NCBI GenBank assembly: GCA_003508835.1
Contig: PUFA01000034.1
Location: 6,412,501-6,476,500, forward strand
From: Eonycteris spelaea
Taxonomy: Eukaryota > Chordata > Mammalia > Chiroptera > Pteropodidae
Direction of reading: 5' to 3'
DNA length: 64,000 bases
Shown in pieces: positions 10,941-23,151 of this stretch; the stretch's first letter is position 1, and the number at the start of each line of letters is the position of its first letter. The position numbers and the translations under genes are program-made. The notes below the pieces were generated by a model that worked only from the letters and a program-made list of their open reading frames with translations, was not told the DNA's origin and ran no database searches.

Positions 10941-12745
10941 ATTAGTGGTTCCAAAGACTTAGAGTATTCAAAAGTGAGTCCATTGTATTTATTTCTACCA
11001 TTTGTACATATGGTTGCATATTGTTAGCAAGCTGTCCTCTTATTTATTGGAAATAATATATCCCAAGCTTTAGTGGCTTTATTGCCCTATAATTAAGGAG
11101 ACTGCAGAAGCTTAGAGTCTTTTCTGAGAGAGCCTGGTAACCCAGCCTCTATTGGAAGATCTAGGTAATTAAGAAATAGTCAACCTAATTAAAAGGAGCA
11201 CTTATGAATATATAACTATCATCATGTGTGTGCATAAAGAGGCTGAAGGGAACTACGTGTATTATATTCATCCACATTTCAGAACGACTCAGCTGCCTTA
11301 AATGGGAAAGTCTGAAATACAAGTGAAAACAGGATAACTGGTCACACACACTTTGCTCGAGCTAACTCACCCTTGAAGACAGCCACTCTTGCCATTTAAT
11401 TATGCAGTAGGGAGACAGTTTGGGATTTCTGCTTAACCAATAGATGCCAAAAGATGCCTTGTGGGAATGGTTAGATTGAAAGAACAGCATTCTTGACTTG
11501 TCTTTCTGAGCTTTAAAGGTGAAGGTGTGTGCCCACACGACGCTGATGAAATAAGGGAGAGCAAATTCTCTTTCTCTACTTATTTTGCCCTGCCTAGATG
11601 AATGTTCTATGGACTTAGCATGAGATGAAAGACAATTTGAAGACAAAAGTTTAGATGCAGGTAGAGTTTTGAGTATCTTCCCAGAGCTAGCTTGGACAAG
11701 GAATGGGGAAAATACAATTGAAAACTCAGGTGGATTAGGTTATGTGAGAGATGAGGAGGAGAATTTCTTGCTTCCTGGGTACAGCTTTTCGAAAAGACTA
11801 GTTTCTTAGTTTGTAATACACTCTCCATAGCATGGGGTAGAAGGGTTTGGACGCATGGGCTGAAATATTCTCACAGAGTTTCCTTATCCCTAGTTATAGT
11901 TTTTCCGTGTGTTCACGAGGGGCTCAGATGTGACCACAGGGAGGCCTTATGCTGAGAGTAAGAGACCTCACAGCAAATGTCTCTATCTCAGCCACTGAAG
12001 AGCTGAGACCCGGAAGATGTCTCAGGTACATGGAGAGTCAATGCTTCTGCCCTTCTAGATCTTAGTATACACATGCTCCAGGACCTAAGTGCCATCCCTG
12101 GAGATGACCCTGAATGTTATGAGATTGTTTCTCTCTTCTTTATCTTTGCCTAGTAAAATGGGAACTCCAATTTTTTTTAAAAAAAATGAGTTTACTTGAA
12201 AAATGGAAAATGTTTGTTTTCTGTACATCTGAACTTGGACCTAAGGTTTGTGAATGCTACAACTGCATGTCAGCATAATGCACGATTGTGTTTGTCTTTT
12301 GCAGCAAGGCTAGCGTGTGCAGTATCAGAGAATTGCAATGGGATTAATGACCTAAATAAGAGATATTTAGTAGCTGGAGAAGGATTGGGCATTATGTATT
12401 GTTGATGGGTCAAGGAATAAAGAGAGAAACCAAGAAAAGTATACAAATCAGAAGGTGTACTTATGATTCTACTTATGTCAAACCTATTTTTTTCCCTAGA
12501 GAAATGCTTGTCTGTAGTTGAACAGAGCTTACCGGCTGAGCACCCTCTACCCCAATGCCAACAGGATGGTGTTTCCAGCCACGAAGAATCATATACCAGT
12601 TGAAAATGGCAAACTGAAAATATGAGAATTCAGTGAGCCCCAAGAAGACACCTGGGTGAGAGAAGCACACCTGCAGGCTTCCAATCATGTTAATATTTCT
12701 CCAAACAAGAAGAAAGAGCTCTGCTCATTTCCAATTTAGCAAAGG
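10941..12745. other. Unclassified noncoding DNA
   Basis: About 1.8 kb has no repeat I can name. Short frames at 11362-11828 (minus) and 12196-12405 (plus) lack domains. An A/T run flanks 12170-12186. Confidence 0.45.
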
Positions 12746-12751
12746 CCATAG

Positions 12752-12958
12752 GACAGTGGTTCTCAACCAGGGGTGATGCTCCCCTCCCGCTCCTTGACTG
12801 CCGCCACAATGGATATTTGACAACGTCTGGAGACATTTTTGGTGATCCCAGTGGGTGAGTGGGGATTCTATGGGCATCTAGTGAGCAGAGACCAAGGATG
12901 CTGCTAAATATCCTACAATTCGAAAGACAGCCCTTCACACTTAAGAATTAACTAGCTT
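12752..12958 (+). mobile_element. MER20 hAT-Charlie element
   Basis: It begins with the terminal 'cagtggttctcaaccagggg'. It contains 'tggagacatttttggtgatc', 'gggcatctagtgagcagag' and 'gatgctgctaaatatcctac', and runs into 'gacagcccttcacac'. Length and order match the roughly 219-bp MER20 consensus. The 3' terminal inverted repeat is lost or decayed. MER20 copies carry regulatory activity in some tissues in other mammals; nothing here shows that directly. Confidence 0.85.
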
Positions 12959-14076
12959 AAAATGTGGGTATGCCGTTATTGAGAAAGTCATGTCTAACAT
13001 TAATACCGAATGTTTCAAAATCAAGAGAATGCTCAGTTCACAGTATCTTGCATCAGATTGCTTTTTAGACACCTGGTACCGATTAGACATAAAGAAAAGT
13101 GATTTATAGTTCAAATCACTGTAAAAATGACTTACAGCTAAAATATAAGCTGACAAACCTGCTTCTCTTTTTCAAGGAACTGATTTATAAAGAAAGGATG
13201 CTGTTCTTTTTTTTTTAAATTTTGGTTCTTTATTTCTAGAAAATATTCTTGCTTTTATGTGTCAATGAATGTAAATATAGAATTTTCACACATTTTAAAG
13301 CATGAATAGTGAACAAACACTTAAAAACCAATTTATTGGAGTGTAGGATGATTACATGACTCAGATGCACACATGGACTATTTATTCCAGATCTTGCGAA
13401 GATAAAAAAAATGCTTATTTTAGATGAGAATGTAACTGTATTGGAATAGCCCATAGACTATGCATCTATTTCAGCCTTGAGAAGAAAACTAATCATTCAT
13501 TATGGGAAAGATAACCGCCTATTTCTATCACATAGCAGACCTGATTCTTTAAAGTTTAAGTTTCACAAGGACCTTATACTTTAATCATGTAGAAATTGTC
13601 ATGGCCTAGGATGTCCTTGGGAATGGAGAAATGACACAATGTTAACTGCATCATTTTTTGCATATGCGATGGTTCACTTTTTGTGGGACCATTCCATTTT
13701 GGATGTTGGGAGATGATCATGGCATTATAAGACTCTAAAGTCAAGCAGTTGGATTGATAATGAGAAACATTTTCAAAGACAGAATTTTAATATAGACCTT
13801 TTAAACTCATGAATTCACATCAATAGAACTAATAAGCTTATGCTCACTAGGCTTCTGTGTGTGTCTATTAAGTGAAACTAATTTCACTTAATCTTAATTA
13901 ATTTTCAATTTTTATTTTGTCTCCTCAGTTCCTGCATTATTCTCTTAATTACAGCTTATGCTCTGCTTTGTTGATACTAGAAATTAAAATTAAATAAGGA
14001 AGGGAAGCCAAGTTCAAGTCTACTTAGGTGGCAGGGTCCGTATGACCAAACCGTTACCTTAATATGAAGATGAAAA
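12959..14076. other. AT-rich, repeat-poor noncoding DNA
   Basis: No named repeat is seen. The 13560-13800 part has balanced, single-copy composition with several ATTA/TAAT-type octamer-like words and could be conserved, but this cannot be judged from one sequence. Confidence 0.4.
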
Positions 14077-14123
14077 TGTGTGTGTGTGTATGTGTGTGTG
14101 TGTGTGTGTTGTGTGTGTGTGTT
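14077..14123. repeat. (TG)n microsatellite, interrupted
   Basis: A TG array of about 47 bases has interruptions (GTATG and GTTGTG). Confidence 0.95.
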
Positions 14124-15526
14124 TATTTCATTTCAATTTCTATAGAAGTTGCCTCCTTTCTCCAAATGTATCAATTTCCATTTGAAATAACAGTGCCTTT
14201 TTCTATCTAGAAATATATTTTTGAAATCTGTAGAATCATGCTTTTGTTGGTACTTAGCAGTCATATAAATTACTGAAATATAAGCTATAATCTATAGCAA
14301 CCATCTTTCCTATACTGACCTAATTACTTTAACATATATACAAAACTGAAGGGTTCTAGAGTCTTTTAAGGAAATTGTAGACTGTCACAGCCAGTCACAA
14401 AACTGAACATTCAGTGTCAGTTGGTACTTATAGAACCAACTTTTTAAGTATTTGGTCTTGCTTCCTAAATTAGTTTTTTAATATATAATGTTGAGTTGAA
14501 ATATTTTAATCTTGGAGATAAAAACAACTGTTTTTCTTTTGAATTATCTGCTGAAAAAGAATTATATCAACCTGGGCCAGTGCTGAAAAGCTGTTCCCAG
14601 GTCCCATCTGACACTTGAAACATAGTCATATCACATACTCCAGACTGTCACAAAAAGCCACATCTCATTCATTGTTAGCTCCACGTGCCACTAGAATAGT
14701 TCACGTGCCTGAGTTTTTATCATTCTTCGTGACAGTGTCAGGGAGGAATGTAGGTGTCTCGCTCTATCTGATGGATTGTCACGTCCACATTGTCACCAGT
14801 AGTAATATAACAAGAACAGAGAAGACCTCTTTCCTCAGGAGCCACTTCAGAACTTCTGGTTTAAAAATAACATTGGTTAGTGGTGCCCAAAACAAACTCT
14901 TCTACAGAAATAGGTAAAAAATTATATGTGATCCAAACCTAAAACTAAGCCATGTACCTGTTGCCAGAAGCTGGACAATAAGAACTAGTATTGTTGGCTG
15001 GTGGAATGAGTCTGGAAACACTATCAGTGGTCCTGAGAGCTGACACAACACTTTTTTAAACCATTTCCCACCACCTGCTACCAACCTAGAATTAAAGTCT
15101 TTATCAGAAAATGCAACAGCTGCCCTGGTGTGACAAGGGTGCCCCAATCCTTCCATTTCTCCTATTCTCAGACTAAAACTCCCACAAAGAAACTCTATAT
15201 AAAGGAAATGGGAGGTGAGGCAGGTGGGAGAGGATGAAGGCAGATGAAAGAAATAGGAGGGGTCCTGGGGAATGTATTTTCTTACGTGGTCCATTTGTTC
15301 AAAAGGAAAAAGCAAAACAATGGGGTTGAGAAGATCATCTCATTCAAAAGAGTTATGTGTGTTAGTGAAGGAAAATTAGCTTAGAAGCACATCCATCTGC
15401 CATCCACATGGAGATCTAAGAAAGAAATTTGACCAGGATCCAACTGGACAGAGAAGAGAGCCAAAGTTAATAGACACTTCCTGTTTTTTGGATGCTGGTC
15501 TAGACAGATCTTTTATTGAGACAGAA
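14124..15526. other. Unclassified noncoding DNA
   Basis: The DNA is AT-rich up to 14580 and then mixed. The 100-codon plus frame (14615-14917) and the 137-codon minus frame (14902-15315) have no recognisable domain. Confidence 0.4.
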
Positions 15527-15600
15527 TACGCACACACATATACATACATATAGAGATACATATATACACATACATACATATAGAGATACATATAAATATA
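15527..15600. repeat. Compound AC/AT microsatellite with a 30-bp dimer
   Basis: A short (CA)n at 15530-15539 leads into two adjacent 30-base units, 15541-15570 and 15571-15600. Their first 20 bases are identical (TACATACATATAGAGATACA) and only the last 10 differ. This looks like a higher-order duplication inside a microsatellite. Confidence 0.9.
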
Positions 15601-15789
15601 AGAATGAGAGAAGAAATGGACCATCATTCAGAAGAAACAAGGGAAGAGCAGACGGCTGAAAAGATTTACTATAGGAATGAAAAAAATGTAGAAAGCTGGC
15701 ATTATCTATGGGGTTATAAGAAAAGGGGAGTTGTAAAATAGGAACAGGATCCATATTAGATAAAATTGAAGTTGGGTAAATCAGAAACA

Positions 15790-16370
15790 TATTGTAGAAA
15801 AACAAAGATGCACTAACAGAATTAAAGCAGCAAAAAGCAGAAGCAGTGTTAAAAACAGTCAAATAAGAGTTATGAAGCAATCGAAAAACAAACCTGAGAA
15901 ACTCTACCAGGATATAGAGGAAAAAAGCAAGGGTTGAAAACAATGAGAAAAAAAAATGATATGAATGGAGGAGAGAGAATGGATTGCCACCCCAAGAATT
16001 ATAGGTGTTCCAAGAGAAAAGTAAATAACAAGGAGAACAGAAGCAATTATTCAAAGATATAATTCAATAAAAGTTTCCTGAGTTGGAAAAGAATGAAAAA
16101 GCAGATCAAAAGGGCTCAGCGCGCTCAAAGTAAATTAAATGAAAAGAGAACTTTGTTATATTTGAATGACAGGGATGGAGAAAAAGACTGTAAGCATTCA
16201 TGCAGGGAAAAAAAGGTAGAGACAAAAGAACAAAGCTAAGCTGGTCTTAGAATGATTTTTCCTCTGGACACAGAGGAGCTATATCTACAAAATTTGGAAG
16301 AAGAAAGTGGTTACATGACTATATTTAGCCAAGCCTTAAAAACATCTCTTAATATAAAAAATAAGGCTGT
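15790..16370 (+). pseudogene. Relic of L1/HAL1-type ORF1 (LINE fragment)
   Basis: The strand is A-rich, as LINE sense strands are. Near 15985-16020 the + strand encodes a short run reading RIIGVPREK-like, typical of the conserved centre of L1/HAL1 ORF1 proteins. It is followed by a decayed 'FPELEKN' type run near 16075-16100, and near 16285-16330 come the equivalents of the C-terminal 'ctacaaaatttggaagaaga' and 'tatttagccaagcc' blocks. Frames are broken by stops and indels, so no function remains. The antisense 184-codon frame at 15500-16054 is a by-product of this A-rich strand. HAL1 versus old L1 is not resolved. Confidence 0.55.
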
Positions 16371-16778
16371 TGCTAATACGCTACACATACGCCAACCATA
16401 TAACTTTTCTGGGGAAAAAAAAATGTAGAGACACATTTTAATGTATGCAATTCAAGAATAGTTAAACCAGGGCACTACAGGACTGCTATAGTGCCCGGTA
16501 GCACTAGGGAGGGGCAAGGACACAGTTTACTTCCTGAGTCCAGAGGCAAACTGTAATCCCAGCAAATGCGTTTAAACTGGCTGTGTTGAGAAAGCTCAGA
16601 AATGTGAGGGATCATTGCCTCTTGCTGTACCGTCATCTGGATGAGGCCCGAAAGCAAATACTTTTATCATAAAGTATTGCTCATTACTGCGGGAATAGCT
16701 TTTTAGTTAGCCACAGCAGTTCACTTGAGAAAGTTTGTACTATTTTTTAGGTGAAATTTACCACTAATCTAAGAAATA
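16371..16778. other. Unclassified, possibly the LINE's downstream end
   Basis: The sequence after the ORF1 relic could be more of the same LINE, but I recognise nothing definite. Confidence 0.35.
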
Positions 16779-16853
16779 TAGATAGGTGGGTAGATAGATG
16801 TATAGATAAAAAGATTTCTATCTATATATGTAGATATATAGAGATAACGATAA
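16779..16853. repeat. Imperfect GATA/TATC-rich tract
   Basis: Interrupted GATA, GTAG and TATC words include a short self-complementary portion (ATAGATAAA ... TTTCTATCTAT). Confidence 0.8.
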
Positions 16854-16884
16854 GCACTATTAAGGAACTCTTTTATTATCTAAA

Positions 16885-17110
16885 GGAGCCAGCACAGCTG
16901 AGTGCTTAAGAAGGTGTATTTTAGAGTCAGAATGACTGAATTTTACATCCTGGCCCTTCAATTGCACCTCACACTTTCTTGGGCAAATCACTCTAGGGGC
17001 CTCCGCATATCTCACCTGTAAAATGGAACTATTGTAGGCTTTCCTGCATGGAATTTTTGTATGGCGAAATGAGTCCACACATTTAAGGTCCTTAGTGCTG
17101 CTCGCACACC
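16885..17110 (+). mobile_element. MIR SINE, sense, nearly full length
   Basis: It shows 'tgagtgcttaagaaggtgta', 'ttttagagtcagaatgactg', 'cttgggcaaatcactctagg', 'ctcacctgtaaaatggaact' and the closing 'aaggtccttagtgctg'. This is a clear MIR order, about 225 bases long. Confidence 0.8.
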
Positions 17111-18238
17111 TGTTGCTAATAAGAGGTGAATGTACACCCTGGGTAACATCGTGAAACATGATATATAGATATATGACATGTTTCACAATTTATTTCAGTA
17201 TATAGATATGTTACGCAGGAAATACATAGCAATATATTTGTGTTTTCTTTAAACTGCGGTAACTTCTTTTTTCTATGTTTCTCTAGTTTAAAATTTTTTA
17301 TATAATGAGCTCGCCTTTCTAGTTGAACAAAGTATAAGTTTAAAAAGAAATGGTCATTTAAAATAGGCATAAAATATAGCTATATATTGTCATGACGTAT
17401 CTATTACAGATGGCAGTAACAGGCCATACAATTGAAGACATCCATTCTAACCCTGCCACTTTTCTATTACATGGACTCAAATTTTTCTTGATGTCCAGGC
17501 AGGTGATGACATTCCCTTCTAGGGGTTCGTGGGAGGAGGCATTGCTTTTCCCCTCATCCTGGTCACTCTGATGATTCCAGTACTTTGGTTTTCCTTTGCC
17601 AAAGGAAGGGTCCTAAAAATGTGAGTAGGAAGAGAGAAGAACCAAGGAGGTCTGGATCAAAATAGGTACCCAGTTCTGTCCCATTCCTGTCCTTCCCATT
17701 TCCGACATCAATCGTCCCCAACTACAGCAGTGAGGGAATTAATTTCTTCCAACTACTTCTGTGGTGAAGTACCTCTCCCTAGTCTCGTACGTTCACACTG
17801 AACATGACCGTGCCATCAAACAGCCAGCTCCTGCGTTATCCTCCTGGGAGAATCAGACACAGGTAGGTATCTAGAAGATGGCTAAAGTTTTGAAGTGATG
17901 GGGGATGTCGGGTGTCCTGGTTTACATTTTCTAGTTGTTGATTTCAGTCGTCAGCCCTTCCTTTGCTCTTTTGTGCTTCATTCCATTCCATGACATAGAA
18001 TGTGGTGCAGCTCTTTCAAAAAACCGCTCTGACGTCTTTGCTTGTAATGCCACATCTCATTCTAACAAAACCTCTATGGTTTTGGTGGCCAATCCCAGGC
18101 CATGTCTCCATGTCAATAATTGAGCATTTCACTTTTGGAGAAAGACATGTAAGCATGGTTTGTAAGTATCTCACAAAGCCTATTTTGAGATGTGTTTTTT
18201 TTATCAAGCCTTTTTGCACATTATCTCATTTCTTCTGA
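17111..18238. other. Unclassified noncoding DNA
   Basis: An AT-rich left half is followed by mixed sequence. The overlapping short frames at 17935-18238 on both strands show no domain. Confidence 0.4.
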
Positions 18239-18285
18239 ATATTATTATTATTACTATTATTATGATGATGATGATGATGATGATT
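18239..18285. repeat. (ATT)n-(GAT)n trinucleotide microsatellite
   Basis: Imperfect ATT triplets switch at about 18263 to seven GAT triplets, forming a compound trinucleotide array. Confidence 0.95.
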
Positions 18286-18540
18286 TATTTTGCCAGCAAC
18301 ACCATCAGTGAGTGTACTGCATACTTTGAATCTCTGCGCTGTTTTAAGTTTTTCTAATTTTGGGCTTTTCTTGTTGTTGTTATGTACATTCCTTAAGTCT
18401 CTCTACTTCAATTTTAATTTCTGACTAGATGTACTTTTGTCATCAGCATCACTTGTATACCGTATTTGTTAAAGTCAGCCTGGGATAATTATAAAACAAC
18501 CTCTCGTGGTAACTGTCTGGAGCTCTGGTTTTTAATAATG
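18286..18540. other. AT-rich noncoding DNA
   Basis: Nothing recognisable is seen. Confidence 0.4.
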
Positions 18541-18544
18541 ACAA

Positions 18545-18760
18545 ACTACATGTATCGAGGAAGTGTGTGCCAGGCACTAAGAGTTTTATTTATGTGGATT
18601 GTGTTAACAAGTCCTCCCATAACAATAAGAATCAGGCACTATTTTGAATCATCATTTTACAAAAAGGACACCTGTGGTTTGGAGAGGATAAACAGTTGTA
18701 CAGAGTTTACACAGAAATGACAAGGGTCTTGGGTTGGATTATTTCCAAAGTCCTTTCTCT
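18545..18760 (-). mobile_element. MIR SINE, antisense
   Basis: The + strand shows 'tgtgtgccaggcactaagag', 'cattttacaaaaaggacacc' and 'tttggagaggataaacagtt', then 'acacagaaatgacaagggtc'. This is the reverse-complement order of MIR. Confidence 0.7.
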
Positions 18761-19646
18761 TCTACACTAAATTGCCTCTGAGTGAACAACTCCTGTGTAT
18801 GCCTGTTTGGCTTCAGTGGACAAACGCTGTACCTAAGAGACCAGATATCTGCGACTTCACAAGCATGTTCTCTCTTTGCAGTTTCCAAGAAGAGTGATAA
18901 AAATCAGAAAAAAAAATTTCCTAGAATCATCAAATATCAGGAGGTTCCAGGAAGTTAGTTTACCAGTGTTAGTAAACTGTTCACAAGTAACTAGAAACAA
19001 CATTGCATAAGATTTTAACTGTATGAAAGTATTTGAAAAAGTTAGGAGTTGTGTATGACGGGGGACTTCTGAGCTGTTGACAAGATGATTCTCAGGAATC
19101 TTACCTTTTGTTTCAGTTTGGGTATTAGATGTGCTGTAATGGGAAAGAAAAGAATAAGCATTTCAATTACAGCTGGCTCATGCTCAGAAACCATACTTTT
19201 GCGTATCATCAGCCGTTAAAAATATTTTTTCTCTTTATGGTACATGTCATAAAACATCAAAAACAGTGAGAAGCCTTAGCATGTCTTCTGAGTGAGAAAA
19301 AAAAAAAAAAGCGGGAGGCAGAGGGGGTGGTGAGTCAGCACTGCCTTGTCTGAAAAATGTTTACATCACAAATGGTTTTGCTTTTGAGGTTCTAGCCAGG
19401 CGATTGTACCTGCAGAAATAGTCCTGACTCGCAGCAAAGAGTAAGGAGGAGGTTTGGTGGGAGAGAAATGCTGATGGAATTGGACCCTGAGCAGGCAGCA
19501 GGAACTCATTCCACACCCTGTACTTAGACAAACCTGTTTTTGCTTTGCTGCCCATGTGCAAGGAAGCAGTTTTTCTAAGTAGCTACGTTTAGATTAAAAC
19601 TGAGTCTAACAGAAGTTCAACATGTACCTGTTAAATTGAGATCAAA
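18761..19646. other. Unclassified noncoding DNA
   Basis: It contains an oligo-A run (19297-19310) without a recognisable retroelement upstream. No gene is seen. Confidence 0.4.
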
Positions 19647-19668
19647 ACAGACAGACAGACAGACAGAA
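19647..19668. repeat. (CAGA)n short array
   Basis: About five perfect CAGA/ACAG tetranucleotides are present. Confidence 0.95.
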
Positions 19669-21279
19669 ACACAAAGCAACAGGCATCCTTCTTTAAAATA
19701 TTCCATTTCTTAGAAAGCATGGAATGAAACCTTTGTACGAATTTTGGAAAAGGGTGTCCTGTCTCTGAAAAGAACAAAGAAGCTCTAGGAAATAGAGAAT
19801 TGTTGTTTATTTGGTGAGGATAAATGAAAGGCAGGAATGAAAAAAATATGTGCGTTTGCTTTGGAGCTGAGACCGTGTGCCTGGGGCCTCGCTGTGGGGA
19901 GTGACATGACCCTGAGTCATCTGGGGGAAACAGCAATTGAGAATTAAGAAACCTTGCCTGGGGATGTGTCCTCACACCAAATCCCTCCAGCCAGCTTGCC
20001 AGATGCTAACTCAATTGGAGGAGGTGGATTATACCCAAGGAATGGATAAATCTTCTCACCGATACTCAGACATGGATGTTACTTTATGGTTCTTTTTACA
20101 AAGGCAGATGATCGGATTTAAGGAAGTAGAGAGCGGGGACAAGTGTAAGCTGTCATGGTGATCTTTCTACTTTAATCTTTTAAATGCATTACCTCATTTT
20201 CTCTAGTAGATATAATTCCTCACAAGCAGCCTGCCATTAGATTTTTTTTCCCCACAATTTTAATATTTTCGATACATGTGTCTTTTTAAAAGAGTTCTTT
20301 TAAAAAGTAAATGACAACATCGAATTTAATTATTTAACAATTAGTAAGTCTGAGTGCTGGGTTTGCTAATGCCTATTGCCCTTGTAGGAAAATAAGGCCA
20401 GAGTGAAATATAACAGAGGTGGTGATGTTTACCAGGTGGTTATGTGATAATTGGTTTAGCTGTGTAATTGCAACTTGCTGAGGGACTCAAGTGAAAATTG
20501 ACTTTGACATCCGCAGTTCCGGTGTGTTGTATGGAAGGAGGAAAGTTTAACACGTCTTCTGTGGTTGTGCTCAGGAGTCTGAATGTCTTGCTTTGCTGTT
20601 TACTTGTTCTAATTCAGGGTAGAATACTTCTCATTTTAAGGGGCTCAAAGACAATTTGGAATTTGGGATGCAGACAGTTGAGGAAAGTCTGTGCAGGATG
20701 CCTTCTAAGCCTAAACGGAAAGTATTTCTATCCTGGTACATTCCCTCTTTTGCGGCCTCTCTCCATCGTTCACTTAGTACACCAGTGATTCCTTCCTGCC
20801 GTCATAAAGGCACTAGTCCTTGATGCTGTGATAAAGGGTGACATAGTTGGTGCAGGGAGCGGGGGCAGGTCAGGAATGGGTGCGTTCTTGGCCTTTCATT
20901 ACAGAAACTAAAGCACAGCTGTTAATCGCCAGCTGTCAGAGACTTTTGGCCAAGCTAACCTTTGACACTGTTTAGGAAATATCTTGCCCTGCCTCCCTCT
21001 GGTTGTGCTCACTTCCCTGCCCAGTATTGATTTGGACACATCCCCGTTGCGCTCTTTCCAGCTCTTCTTTAGGCCTCATACGCCCTCATCCTTTGACTGT
21101 CTTGTTACTCTCAGTAAATCGCGTTTGTCCTTATTGGGAAGCCTGAGACCTGACACCTCCCATCATATTTTCCCTGTGTTCTTGCTTCATCTTGATATAC
21201 TCTCTCCCTCTCCAAAATGCTGCCCCCTGTACTTCCTTTCTCTTTCATTCTTTCTCCTTGTTTTTCTTTAAAGTTCACA
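19669..21279. other. Unclassified noncoding DNA
   Basis: A TGAGTCAT word (AP-1-like) lies at about 19913-19920; a single occurrence means little. The plus frames at 20498-20788 and 20984-21271 lack domains. Confidence 0.4.
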
Positions 21280-21282
21280 TAT

Positions 21283-21490
21283 ATAGATGGTTTTCCCCTA
21301 GTGGCGATTTTGCCCTTAGGGGACAGATGGCAATATCTGATTGTAATGACCAGAGGAGAGGAGTTTGCTAAGGCATCTAGTGGTTGAGGTCAAGGATGTT
21401 GATGCACTTCCTACAATGCACGGACAGCTCCATGCAACAACTATCTGACCCTACATGTCAACGGTGCCGAAGTCATGGGACCCTGACATC
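21283..21490 (+). mobile_element. MER20 hAT-Charlie element
   Basis: It is a second MER20, more decayed than the one at 12752. Visible pieces are 'ctagtggcgattttgccctt', 'aggggacagatggcaatat', 'aaggcatctagtggttgag', 'cttcctacaatgcacggaca' and 'catgtcaacggtgccgaagt'. It keeps the 3' part that the first copy lacks. Confidence 0.8.
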
Positions 21491-22915
21491 CATCCATCTA
21501 CCTCCATGTATATGACCAAAAGGGTTAAACAGGCTTTGACTATTCTAATTCCCTATCTCTATTTGCAGCCAGAACCTTTCCATTTAATGCCATTCTGACA
21601 CTTTAAATCAAACTCACCCTCCCTTCCCGCAGGTCAATTCAAATGTCTAACTTTCTATGTTAATAGGATCTTCTCTGTACTTTCTTAGACTTGAGGTTTG
21701 GGCTCATCGCTGACCTCCATCTCCAATGTCTCTCTCTACTGTCTTGTAAGCAGTCTTGCCCTATTTATGAAAGGAGTAAATGAAGAGTTCTTTGTAGAAG
21801 AACTCGATGGAAAATCTAGAAGCTTGAGATTTAAATGGTGAATAGTTTAGTTTTGGCTGAGAAGTTCTCATTTAGTATAATTCTAGATAAGAGGGCACCT
21901 AGGTGCCCAAGAAAAAAGTTCTCAATCAGCAGGAGAAGAACAGTGGCTCATGTGGAACTTTCCTCTGGTTGGGTCTCTTCTGCTTTCTCAGAACCATGAA
22001 CCCAGCTTGTCTGATCTAATGTGTGACTGACCTGCACTATACTCTTTTCTTCAGCTGTGATGCTTTCATTAAACTGTGGCTTCTGCTTGTATTCCACTCA
22101 TCACTCTAGTTATTCCTCCACCTCTTCCTCTACCCGTCCTAACTGGTCCAGAACAATTGTCCCAAACTGAATCCTGCATGTCTTCCATCAATCAAGGCTC
22201 AAAAACGGAAGTTACTAAAAATATTTAGTGACATGGAGAATGACATGCCGATCTACTAAGGTAAAATTCATTTTACAACATGCAAAAGATATTTTACGTA
22301 AACACTCAAAGTGTATTTTAATAAATGTACCCATTAGATATTTTCCTTTGGGAAAAGTTTCAATAGAGCTTTTACTGTTTCTTTCAATTAGTAATCATTA
22401 GTTTTCTGTCGCATTTCCTTGAAAGAGAATATTAAAGGGCTAGAACAATGTCACGGGGGAAAAACTTAAATTTGGAAGCTACGTGAAAACCAGTGATGGT
22501 GGAATCAAGCATTTAGTTGGTCACATGACTGGGTACCACGATTCGTACTCTTTAGGATGAAGATCTTCAGTATAGCTGAGTTCTGAGAGAATCAGTCTTC
22601 CTTTTGTTCTTTTGGTGTGGTGCAATGCAGGAAACATCGGCTTCAGTTCAAAATTTAATTTATACTTATAAAGTTATAGATTTTCTGTGGGGCACTAAAA
22701 GCTAAACAGGCATGAAACAAGACACCATTCAATTGAAATGTTATTATTTCAATGCCAGTGATGGACTCCTGGACACTTTTCTCAGCTTTGATTCTTAATA
22801 ATAATAATGTCTTCCATGTATAGCATCTTAGTCTGCAGATTTGTAAAGGAATTGTTTAATACTCCGTAATTTCTCTACATGTTCCCGTATATAATGATAC
22901 TCATCTTCCTGTATT
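21491..22915. other. Unclassified noncoding DNA, possible L2 body
   Basis: Pyrimidine-rich stretches around 21510-21760 and 21960-22200 could be the body of an L2 whose tail is at 22920. The evidence is only the composition and position. No gene is seen. Confidence 0.35.
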
Positions 22916-22919
22916 TAAT

Positions 22920-23022
22920 TATCTGGTCTCTGAACTCCTTGAGGGCAGAAACTGTTTCTTGCCAGCACCTACCAAAATCCCCAGGTCGTAGCTGCAATTC
23001 CCTGCTCTTGAATGAATAAAGC
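22920..23022 (+). mobile_element. L2 LINE 3' end
   Basis: The characteristic tail is present: 'tctctgaactccttgagggc', 'agaaactgtttcttgccagc' and the closing 'cttgaatgaataaa'. Confidence 0.75.
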
Positions 23023-23120
23023 ACAAACTCCGCATTTCTTACCATTGCTCATTGCTCTCTTTTTGAAGTTTCCTCTCCCATTCAGTTCCATCGTGACATA
23101 CTCCCCCAGCAATCCTGCCA

Positions 23121-23122
<2 letters not shown>

Positions 23123-23151
<29 letters not shown>
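23123..23151. repeat. Oligo-T tract (29 T)
   Basis: It is an uninterrupted run of T. If it is the tail of an antisense retrocopy, the body should start near 23152, but I recognise none there. Confidence 0.95.

Noticed and set aside
14902..15315. 137-codon minus frame
   Set aside because: There is no recognisable domain, no exon-like boundaries and ordinary composition.
15500..16054. 184-codon minus frame, hydrophobic and rich in F, L and S
   Set aside because: It is antisense to an A-rich LINE ORF1 relic and ends in a CA/TA microsatellite. The hydrophobic look comes from T-rich codons, not from a membrane protein.
16779..16853. CRISPR-like or tandem repeat array
   Set aside because: There are only imperfect GATA words with no spacer structure, and CRISPR arrays are not expected in a mammalian nuclear genome.
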